Shown here piece by piece: positions 25,855-32,640 of a stretch of DNA of 64,000 nucleotides. This DNA comes from an uncultured Aquimarina sp. GTDB lineage: Bacteria > Bacteroidota > Bacteroidia > Flavobacteriales > Flavobacteriaceae. Under the pieces are notes generated by a model. That model worked only from the letters and a program-made list of their open reading frames with translations, had not been told where the DNA came from and ran no database searches. The first letter of the stretch is position 1. The number at the start of each line of letters is the position of its first letter. The DNA lies in contig CANMCO010000009.1 of NCBI GenBank assembly GCA_947496355.1, positions 1 to 64,000 on the forward strand, in the 5' to 3' direction. Position numbers and translations under genes: made by a program.

Positions 25855-27420
25855 ATGGATAACATTATGTTTTTGGTTATTGCTTCGATGGTGGGGTTAG
25901 TAATAGGTTTTATTATTGCTAAGGTTTTAGAGCGTAGTAAAGCATCAGAAATTATTAGAACTGCAAAGAAGAGTTCAGAAAGTATTTTAAGAGAAGCAAA
26001 AAGCGAAGGAGAAACAATAAAGAAGGATAAAATCCTTCAGGCCAAAGAAAAGTTTATTGAATTAAAATCTGAACATGAGAAAGTCATATTATCTCGAGAT
26101 AAAAAAATAGCGGAAGCTGAAAAAAGAACAAGAGATAAAGAATCTCAAATATCAAATGAATTATCTAAGAATAAAAAGCTTAATGTAGAACTTGAGGATA
26201 AAATAAAAGATTATGATAAACGTAATGATTACCTTGAGAAGAAACAAAGTGAGCTCAAGAAATTACATAAAAGCCAGGTTCAGCAGTTAGAGGTAATATC
26301 AGGATTATCTGCAGAAGAAGCAAAAGAACAACTAGTAGAGTCTTTGAAAGAACAAGCAAAGACAGATTCTATGGCGCTTATTCAAGATACTATAGAAGAG
26401 GCAAAACTTACAGCGCAGCAAGAAGCTAAAAAGATTATTATTAATACAATTCAAAGAATTGGGACAGAAGAAGCAGTAGAAAATTGTGTTTCAGTATTTA
26501 ATATTGAAAGTGATGATGTGAAAGGTAGAATTATTGGACGTGAAGGAAGAAATATTAGAGCTATTGAGGCGGCTACCGGTGTGGAAATAATAGTAGACGA
26601 TACTCCAGAAGCTATAATTCTATCTTGTTTTGATTCTGTACGGAGAGAAGTTGCTCGTCTTTCATTACATAAATTAGTAACAGATGGAAGGATTCACCCC
26701 GCACGAATAGAAGAGGTGGTTAGAAAGACAAGGAAGCAAATAGATGAAGAAATCATAGAAGTTGGCAAGCGTACAGTAATTGATTTGGGGATACATGGAT
26801 TGCATCCTGAGCTAATTAAAACTGTAGGTAGAATGAAGTATAGATCTTCTTATGGTCAAAACTTATTGCAACACTCTAGGGAAGTAGCAAAATTATGTGG
26901 TGTAATGGCAGCGGAACTAGGATTGAATCCTAAAATGGCAAAAAGAGCAGGATTACTTCATGATATAGGTAAAGTGCCAGATACAGAAACAGAAGTTCCT
27001 CACGCAATTTTAGGAATGCAATGGGCAGAGAAGTATGGCGAAAAACCTGAAGTGTGCAATGCCATTGGAGCTCACCATGATGAAGTTGAAATGAACTCGT
27101 TGATTTCTCCAATTATTCAGGTATGTGATGCAATTAGTGGAGCTAGGCCAGGAGCAAGACGCCAAGTCTTAGATTCGTATATACAAAGGTTAAAAGATTT
27201 AGAAGAAATAGCATTTGCCTTTGATGGAGTGAAAAAAGCATATGCAATTCAAGCAGGTAGAGAATTACGGGTAATTGTAGAGAGTGAAAAAGTAAATGAT
27301 GAAAGAGCAGCTAGTCTTTCTTTTGAGATTTCTCAAAAAGTACAGACGGATATGACATATCCTGGACAAGTAAAAGTTACTGTGATTAGAGAAACAAGAG
27401 CAGTTAATATTGCTAAATAA
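25855..27420 (+). CDS. rny: Ribonuclease Y
   Basis: The 521-residue enzyme has an N-terminal membrane helix (residues ~4-24), a long charged coiled coil (~30-200), a KH RNA-binding domain (IIGREGRNIRAIEAATG) near residue 225, and an HD hydrolase domain with the metal-binding HDIGKVPDTE near residue 370. RNase Y is a membrane-anchored endoribonuclease that starts mRNA decay. Its length matches the family (~520). It lies just downstream of the 6S RNA and ends in a strong terminator. Confidence 0.96.
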   Translation: MDNIMFLVIASMVGLVIGFIIAKVLERSKASEIIRTAKKSSESILREAKSEGETIKKDKILQAKEKFIELKSEHEKVILSRDKKIAEAEKRTRDKESQISNELSKNKKLNVELEDKIKDYDKRNDYLEKKQSELKKLHKSQVQQLEVISGLSAEEAKEQLVESLKEQAKTDSMALIQDTIEEAKLTAQQEAKKIIINTIQRIGTEEAVENCVSVFNIESDDVKGRIIGREGRNIRAIEAATGVEIIVDDTPEAIILSCFDSVRREVARLSLHKLVTDGRIHPARIEEVVRKTRKQIDEEIIEVGKRTVIDLGIHGLHPELIKTVGRMKYRSSYGQNLLQHSREVAKLCGVMAAELGLNPKMAKRAGLLHDIGKVPDTETEVPHAILGMQWAEKYGEKPEVCNAIGAHHDEVEMNSLISPIIQVCDAISGARPGARRQVLDSYIQRLKDLEEIAFAFDGVKKAYAIQAGRELRVIVESEKVNDERAASLSFEISQKVQTDMTYPGQVKVTVIRETRAVNIAK

Positions 27421-27450
27421 ACGAAAATTAAATTTTTAATAACCGATATT

Positions 27451-27480
27451 AAGTGGTGGGGAAACTCACCACTTTTTTTT
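27451..27480 (+). terminator. Rho-independent terminator of rny
   Basis: AAGTGGTG (27451-27458) pairs with CACCACTT (27467-27474) over an 8-base loop and is followed by a T tract to 27480. Confidence 0.9.
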
Positions 27481-27493
27481 ATGAGATAGTGTC

Positions 27494-29440
27494 CTAATCT
27501 TCAATAATAAAAGGGATTAATACAGTTACAGTAGTTCCTTTATTTTCAAGACCTTTATTTTTATCTTTGATTTCAAATTGGGTATTTACTTTAAGTAATT
27601 TTGAGTATATTTTGAGACGCTCAGTCATGATTTCGGTAGAAATTGATTTATGATATTCTGATGTGTTCTTTTTTTTATCTGTTCCTCGTAGATAACCTAC
27701 TCCATTATCCTCAATAGTACACTTTACTGTTTTAGATTCGTTGTTAATATTGATAGTGATGATTATCTTACCATCTTTTAATTTGGCGATACCATGTAAA
27801 ATTGCATTTTCAATAAAAGGTTGAATAAACATTGGCGGAACTAGTACTTTTTCAATATTTATATATGTTTGTACATGAACGTCATATTTAAAATCTACAG
27901 AAAAATTGGATTGTAAATCCAAATAGTTTTCTATAGTGGTAAGTTCTTCTTCTAAGGGGATGAACTCTTCTCTTGAATTCTCTAAGATTGAACGCAATAA
28001 ATTACTTAATTTTATTGTGTAGGGTATAACTTTATCTGATTTTGAGTAAGATAAACTCACAATACTTCCAAGAGAATTAAATAAGAAATGGGGATTTAAT
28101 TGCGAGCGTAATAAACGCTGTTCAAGACTTGCTGTTTTATATCTATTTCTTAATTTCCGCTGTTTGAAGATTACAAATGCTAAAATAGATAATGAGATAA
28201 GTAATATCCCTAAAATCCAATTAATAGTATTTTTTTGATTTAGAATAGTGTGTTGCTCATTGGTTAATTTAGTCAACTTTGAAATTGAATCTTCCTTTTC
28301 TCTTAGTTCATACTCTGTAGTAAATCGTTGTATCTGTTTTGTAATATTCTTTTCGCTATAAGTATTTAGGTAATTGTTTATTCTCTGCTCGCTAACCAGT
28401 GCTTTTCTGTGTTCCTCTTTTTTAGAATAAATCTCACTTAGAAGTTTGTATGTTTTTAAAAAAATATTCTTTTCTTCTCTATTATAATTTTCAAATACCC
28501 TAAGAGAGTCTTTTACGGTATTTATAGTGGTGATAGCTTTATCCAAACTATCATTTTGAATAAGAATAAATCCGTAATCAAGTAAGGAAGATAATTTATT
28601 TATTTCTCTGATTTCAGTATTTGCCAAATCTTCATTTTTGAATAACCTGTAAGCTTTATTGTAGTAAATATAAGCAGAGTCTATATTCTTTTCTTTAACA
28701 AAAGCATGGCCGATCCATCGATATGCCATTACTTGAAAATTATGAAAATTACCATTAATGCCTACATATCCAAGTTCTAACATTGGATTGTTAAGAGTTG
28801 TAATAGCTTTCTTTAGATATACCTTAGACGAGTCAATTTCTCCTAACTCTCCATGAAGAATTCCTATATCCAAATAGATTCCTCCTCCTTCATAACTATA
28901 TTTCAATCTTGATTGATCTTTTGCGGACTCTTTCATCATTTTAAGTGCTAATTCTAGATCACCCAACTCAATATGGATGATAGATAATCTATGAATTATA
29001 TAACTTTTCCAGGATTTTTCTGAAACATACTTAGTATATTCCAATCCTTTGTATAATGTTTTAAGAGATGTAATTATTTTATTTTCATGAAACTCTGCTA
29101 CCCCTTTAATATAATATGCTTTATGAATCAATTGATCTGCGATAGGATATCCTTCTTCTTGTTTGTAATAGTCAATAGCTTTTACAGCATTAACCCATGC
29201 AGAGTCTAACTTTTTATTCCATTGATGCATATAGCTTTTGCTCATATAATATTTTGTCCACCCAATGAGATTTTTATTTTTTATCAAGCTATGTTTGATT
29301 CGTTTCAAATTGTCCATAAATAATTTTTCATTATTCATGGAAAAAGACATAGTGTCTATTGTAAATTGGGTGAGAGCTTCCTGAGAAAAGGTTGTGTAAG
29401 TAAAAATTAAACAAACAATGGTAAAAAAAAGCTTCTTCAA
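27494..29440 (-). CDS. LytS-family sensor histidine kinase with TPR sensor domain
   Basis: The 648-residue protein has a signal peptide (MKKLFFTIVC...TYTTFS), so the start is TTG at 29440; no ATG lies near it. Several TPR repeats follow (residues ~30-370) in the periplasm, then a membrane helix (~405-425), and a cytoplasmic His_kinase domain with QRLLRSQLNPHFLFNSLGS (phosphoacceptor His) and an ATPase domain with IEDNGVGYLRG. LytS-type kinases pair with LytTR regulators. It is divergent from the LytTR response regulator gene (53 bases between starts). The TPR face is a plausible peptide- or protein-sensing domain. Confidence 0.92.
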   Translation of the reverse strand: MKKLFFTIVCLIFTYTTFSQEALTQFTIDTMSFSMNNEKLFMDNLKRIKHSLIKNKNLIGWTKYYMSKSYMHQWNKKLDSAWVNAVKAIDYYKQEEGYPIADQLIHKAYYIKGVAEFHENKIITSLKTLYKGLEYTKYVSEKSWKSYIIHRLSIIHIELGDLELALKMMKESAKDQSRLKYSYEGGGIYLDIGILHGELGEIDSSKVYLKKAITTLNNPMLELGYVGINGNFHNFQVMAYRWIGHAFVKEKNIDSAYIYYNKAYRLFKNEDLANTEIREINKLSSLLDYGFILIQNDSLDKAITTINTVKDSLRVFENYNREEKNIFLKTYKLLSEIYSKKEEHRKALVSEQRINNYLNTYSEKNITKQIQRFTTEYELREKEDSISKLTKLTNEQHTILNQKNTINWILGILLISLSILAFVIFKQRKLRNRYKTASLEQRLLRSQLNPHFLFNSLGSIVSLSYSKSDKVIPYTIKLSNLLRSILENSREEFIPLEEELTTIENYLDLQSNFSVDFKYDVHVQTYINIEKVLVPPMFIQPFIENAILHGIAKLKDGKIIITININNESKTVKCTIEDNGVGYLRGTDKKKNTSEYHKSISTEIMTERLKIYSKLLKVNTQFEIKDKNKGLENKGTTVTVLIPFIIED

Positions 29441-29493
29441 GGTTATAGATTTAGATTAACTCAATAACTTTACGAATCTAATATATTTATTTT

Positions 29494-30231
29494 ATGATCA
29501 GTACGATAATTATAGAAAATGATTCAGAAGCTTCAAATTATCTATCTACTTTATTAAATCAATCCTCCTCTGGCATTGATGTTAGAGGTTTTTCAAAAAC
29601 AGTTAGTGAAGGCATTAAATTGATTAATTTACATAATCCAGAACTTGTTTTTCTTGACATCCATTTGGATGATGGACTTGGTTTTGAAGTACTAGATGCG
29701 ATTTCCAACAAGAGTTTTGAAGTAGTTTTTATTACTGCCTATGATACCTATTATGAGAAAGCAATTGAGCATTTTGCCTTTAACTATCTTCTAAAACCAA
29801 TTAATGATGTAATACTCGAGAGAGTTTTAGAAAGATATCGTAGTGTAAAAACTAGGTATTTCAAACAAAGCAAATATCAACATTTTAAAGAATTTATAAA
29901 GGAAAGTAATTCAAAGATTTTGTTGCAAACAGGACAAAATTTTAGATCCGTATTTCTTAATGATATTATATCATGTCATGCGGATAGTAACTACACTAGT
30001 TTTATTCTGAAAGGTGATAAAACGATTTTGGCCAATAATATTTTGAAATACTATGATAATTTGTTGTCGCAAAGAGGTTTTTTTAGAGTAAATCGTTCTT
30101 GTTTAGTAAATACATTGCACATAGATACTATTCTTAAAAAGGAAACTATTGTTTTAAGTAATGGTATCAATATACCTATTTCTGTAAGAAATAGAAGACA
30201 GCTTAATAATTTAATAGAAACGCTTAACTGA
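29494..30231 (+). CDS. LytTR family response regulator
   Basis: The 245-residue protein has an N-terminal receiver domain (residues ~1-115) with the phospho-acceptor Asp in VFLDIHLDDGLGF near residue 55 and conserved TAYDTYYEKAIEHFAFNYLLKPI. A C-terminal LytTR DNA-binding domain follows (~145-245; LNDIISCHADSNYTSFIL and FFRVNRSCLVNTLHI). LytTR regulators bind direct-repeat DNA. It is the partner of the divergent histidine kinase, and the next downstream gene encodes a small GG-leader peptide that may be a target or signal. Confidence 0.93.
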   Translation: MISTIIIENDSEASNYLSTLLNQSSSGIDVRGFSKTVSEGIKLINLHNPELVFLDIHLDDGLGFEVLDAISNKSFEVVFITAYDTYYEKAIEHFAFNYLLKPINDVILERVLERYRSVKTRYFKQSKYQHFKEFIKESNSKILLQTGQNFRSVFLNDIISCHADSNYTSFILKGDKTILANNILKYYDNLLSQRGFFRVNRSCLVNTLHIDTILKKETIVLSNGINIPISVRNRRQLNNLIETLN

Positions 30232-30280
30232 TAAACTACCACATTCTTTTAATAGTTTCAATCACTTAACTATTTAGGTA

Positions 30281-30310
30281 TTGAATATCATTTTGGATGT
30301 TTTAATTTTG
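30281..30310 (+). promoter_or_regulatory. Promoter of the GG-leader peptide gene (TTG-N19-TAATTTTG)
   Basis: TTG at 30281-30283, a 19-base spacer and TAATTTTG at 30303-30310 form a complete Bacteroidota sigma-A promoter. Transcription should start near 30316, giving a leader of about 95 bases before the ATG at 30411. Confidence 0.7.
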
Positions 30311-30336
30311 AGTCAAACGTTGAAGGTTTTAATTTT
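30299..30336 (+). repeat. 11-base direct repeat GTTTTAATTTT, 27 bases apart
   Basis: GTTTTAATTTT occurs at 30299-30309 and again at 30326-30336. The first copy overlaps the -7 element. Between them lies AACGTTGAA (30316-30324), which resembles half of a LytTR site. It could be a regulator site, but AT-rich repeats also arise by chance. Confidence 0.35.
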
Positions 30337-30410
30337 CTAGAGGTTAAAAAAATCAACAGTAATTAAATTAATTATTAAGAATTATACATGTTTAACTTAA
30401 AAACGCAATT

Positions 30411-30602
30411 ATGATAAAAGAGCTTTTAAAACTAGAAAACGTTAAAACATTAAGTAAAGAATCCATGAAAACTCTTGAAGGTGGTAACAATGATCTAACT
30501 CAAGAATTTTGCGAACTTGGTGGTGGAAGCTGGGAATATAATTTTGGCAATTACCATTGTGTTTATGGGCCAGTAGACAATAGTGATAATGCCAAACAAT
30601 AG
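30411..30602 (+). CDS. Small secreted peptide precursor with double-glycine leader
   Basis: A 63-residue peptide whose N-terminal 25 residues (LLKLENVKTLSKESMKTLEGG) form a double-glycine leader of the kind cut by peptidase-containing ABC exporters. The processed peptide would be about 38 residues with two cysteines (EFCELGGGSW...YHCVYG), able to form one disulfide. The leader resembles those of the two six-cysteine peptides at 52.6-53.1 kb. It has its own promoter and terminator beside a LytS/LytTR pair. It could be a pheromone or a class II-like bacteriocin; no exporter or immunity gene is identified nearby. Confidence 0.8.
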   Translation: MIKELLKLENVKTLSKESMKTLEGGNNDLTQEFCELGGGSWEYNFGNYHCVYGPVDNSDNAKQ

Positions 30603-30643
30603 AATTTCTGAAATTATCAAGTAAAGATAGTATCAAAACATTA

Positions 30644-30676
30644 GGGTTCGACTATAAATTAGTCGAACCCGCTTTT
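30644..30676 (+). terminator. Terminator of the GG-leader peptide gene
   Basis: GGGTTCGACTA (30644-30654) pairs perfectly with TAGTCGAACCC (30660-30670) around TAAAT and is followed by GCTTTT. The resemblance to a tRNA T-arm is coincidental. Confidence 0.85.
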
Positions 30677-30722
30677 ATTTGTTTACACAAAATATTGGAC
30701 ACTATCTGAAGGAAAACCAAAA

Positions 30723-31100
30723 TTAATCGGCAAGCCCTTTAATAATTTCATCTTTCCATTGTAAAGCTTCCTCTAGCGTTTCAAATTGTTGCAGCTTTTT
30801 GTTAGTAAATACTTTTTCAATTTTTGCTTGACTCTTTTGTCGAGGGTCTTTAGAAACAATTGCTACGCCAAGTAAATTATGAATTTTATTACTTTCAACA
30901 TATATCATTGGGTTGATAGTGTAAGAATTGATACGAATCGCTACATATACAAAGAATTTGTTTTCGAAATGTTTTTTTGTAACAAAATTTAATTCTGAAA
31001 TATGATCTGGAGTAATAGTTACTCCCTTGTTTATATAAACGCGTATATGATCTTCATATATTTCTGCTAAACAATATCCAAAATCGTAAGATGTAATCAT
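30723..31100 (-). CDS. Small paralogous protein, array member 1 (STAS/SpoIIAA-like, unconfirmed)
   Basis: A 125-residue soluble protein without signal peptide. It shares with its three neighbours the pattern M-I-[TA]-..-[FY]-..-[FY]-C, INSY-x-[VLI]-[ND]P, N-L-x-[GA]-[VF]-A-[VI]-[VI]-S-[KN]-[DN]-P-[RKI]-Q, and a C-terminal F-[ED]-T-[LM]-[EK]-[ES]-A-L-[QE]-WKDEII. The alternating strand/helix layout and a C-terminal EALQWK element are reminiscent of SpoIIAA-like STAS proteins. That is an inference, and I do not recognise a named family. It is the last gene of the array, and its start lies 9 bases beyond the stop of member 2. Confidence 0.75.
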   Translation of the reverse strand: MITSYDFGYCLAEIYEDHIRVYINKGVTITPDHISELNFVTKKHFENKFFVYVAIRINSYTINPMIYVESNKIHNLLGVAIVSKDPRQKSQAKIEKVFTNKKLQQFETLEEALQWKDEIIKGLAD

Positions 31101-31109
31101 TAAGTATTT

Positions 31110-31490
31110 TTATTTTTTGATATGCTTTTTAATAATTTTATCTTTCCATTCTAGAGCTTCTTCTAATGTATCAAATTGCTCCAGTTCTCTATCTACAAAT
31201 GTTCTTTCGATTTTAGATTGATTCCATTGTTTGGGATCCTTTGACACTATGGCTAAGGCGATAAGATTGTCCAGTTTGTTTACCTCAAAATACAATGTTG
31301 GGTTTAATGCATACGAATTAACTCGATAAGAGATGTATACAAAAACATTGTTTTCAAAATGTTTCTCTGCTATAAATGACATTTGGGTAATGAATTCGGG
31401 AGTTACAATAATACCTTCCTTCATAACGGTAATGACATAGTCCTTGTAAACTTCTACGTGGCAAAATTCAAATTCGTATAATGCGATCAT
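31110..31490 (-). CDS. Small paralogous protein, array member 2
   Basis: This 126-residue protein aligns along its whole length with member 1 (FEFCHVEVYKDYVITVMKEGI; FVYISYRVNSYALNPTLYFE; NLIALAIVSKDPKQ; FDTLEEALEWKDKIIK). It is soluble, with no signal peptide. It and member 1 form a two-gene operon behind a terminator (31582-31613) that separates them from member 3. Function unknown. Divergence between copies is large, so the duplications are old and selection is diversifying or relaxed. Confidence 0.75.
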   Translation of the reverse strand: MIALYEFEFCHVEVYKDYVITVMKEGIIVTPEFITQMSFIAEKHFENNVFVYISYRVNSYALNPTLYFEVNKLDNLIALAIVSKDPKQWNQSKIERTFVDRELEQFDTLEEALEWKDKIIKKHIKK

Positions 31491-31581
31491 TTAAGAACTG
31501 TTAATTTTTTAAAGGTAACTTTAGTTTATTTCTGAATTTAAAAAAAGAATTTCCCCCGAATTATAGAGTATAATATATAAA

Positions 31582-31613
31582 AAAAAGCTGTGATTGAATA
31601 ATCACAGCTTTTT
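31582..31613 (-). terminator. Perfect 14-bp hairpin terminator within the small-protein array
   Basis: AAAAAGCTGTGATT (31582-31595) pairs exactly with AATCACAGCTTTTT (31600-31613). A and T tracts on each side make it bidirectional. It ends transcription of array member 3 (minus strand). Confidence 0.9.
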
Positions 31614-31639
31614 AAATTGTCTTTTATAGCGGTTAAAAA

Positions 31640-32017
31640 TTAGTCAATTCCTTTTCTCATTGTTTCTTCTTTCCATTGCAAAGCTTCTTCTATAGTATTA
31701 AGCTGGCGGAATTCTTTTCCAAAAAATGTTTTCTCCACTTTAGTTTGCATTTTTTGCTTCGGGTCTTTGGATACCACTGCAAATCCTACCAGATTTTTCA
31801 TTTTGGCAGTCTCTAAATAGATCACTGGATTAACAGAATAAGAATTAATTCTATTAGAGATGTAAGCAAATGCTCTATTTTGAAAATATTTCTCAATAAC
31901 CTTCAAAAACACGTCATTAAGTTCTGGAGAAACTGTAATACCTTCATTCATAACAGCCAAGGTATAATCTTCATAAATATCTAGTTAGCAAAACCCTAAA
32001 TTATATGTCGTAATCAT
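31640..32017 (-). pseudogene. Small paralogous protein, array member 3, broken by a nonsense codon
   Basis: From ATG at 32017 the frame reads M-I-T-T-Y-N-L-G-F-C, then TAA (31987-31985), and then continues L-D-I-Y-E-D-Y and so on to the stop at 31640. It aligns with the other array members through its whole 125-codon length. At codon 11 the paralogs have L, H or R. Translation could restart at an internal ATG (31960), giving 106 residues without the first strand. A nonsense mutation is the simplest reading; a sequencing error or suppression cannot be excluded from this window. Confidence 0.75.
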
Positions 32018-32104
32018 CAATATAATAAGCTTAAGGAGTTTCTTTTGTTAAGGTTACAAATATATGAGATGTCCTTATAGATGTTCTACTTTTTCAGTAC
32101 ATTT

Positions 32105-32488
32105 TTACAGGAGATGTGTATACTTAATGATAATCATATTTTTCCAGTCTATTGCTGATTTCATTGTATTGAACAGTTTGTATTCTTTTTTGAAAAGAGA
32201 CTTTTCTAGTTTGGTTTGCATTTTCTGTATTGGATTGTTTGATATCACCGCAAAACCAATAAGATTTGGGATTTTGTTCATTTCTAAATGAATTGATGGA
32301 TCAACAGAATATGAATTAATTCTATTTGATATATATACAAAAGGCTTGTTTTTGTAGTATTGTTCTGCAACCATCATTAATAGTTCATTATATTTTGGGA
32401 TTACAGTAATTCCCTCGGTCATTACCGTAAGGACATAATCCTTATGTATTTCAGCTCTACAAAAGCTAAAGTCGAAAGATGCAATCAT
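32105..32488 (-). CDS. Small paralogous protein, array member 4
   Basis: A 127-residue protein aligned with the other array members: FDFSFCRAEIHKDYVLTVMTEGI at the N-terminus, FVYISNRINSYSVDPSIHLE in the middle, NLIGFAVISNNPIQ, and a diverged C-terminus (FNTMKSAIDWKNMIIIKY). It is the first gene of the array in transcription order. INSY and the NLIGFAV block are kept. Function unknown; it is soluble and cytoplasmic by composition. It lies 97 bases from the terminator of clpC. Confidence 0.75.
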   Translation of the reverse strand: MIASFDFSFCRAEIHKDYVLTVMTEGITVIPKYNELLMMVAEQYYKNKPFVYISNRINSYSVDPSIHLEMNKIPNLIGFAVISNNPIQKMQTKLEKSLFKKEYKLFNTMKSAIDWKNMIIIKYTHLL

Positions 32489-32584
32489 TGAAAGATTATT
32501 AGTTTTACAAAGGTAAAATTAAAATATACACAAAAATCTCCTTAAAATGTTAAAAATAAGGCGTAATAAATTGATTTTCAAAAT

Positions 32585-32617
32585 AAAAGGGGTACTATAA
32601 CAAATAGTACCCCTTTT
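32585..32617 (-). terminator. Terminator of clpC
   Basis: AAAAGGGGTACTAT (32585-32598) pairs exactly with ATAGTACCCCTTTT (32604-32617) over AACAA. It lies 24 bases downstream of the clpC stop on the minus strand. Confidence 0.9.
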
Positions 32618-32640
32618 AATTAATTATTTGACTCTCGTTA

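Noticed and set aside
27421..27493. Second small gene after rny
   Set aside because: This space holds only the rny terminator and short A/T-rich sequence. No start with a usable frame was found.
30644..30670. GGTTCGA-containing hairpin that looks like a tRNA T-arm
   Set aside because: The two arms pair perfectly around a 5-base loop and a T tract follows; there is no acceptor or anticodon arm. It is the terminator of the peptide gene.
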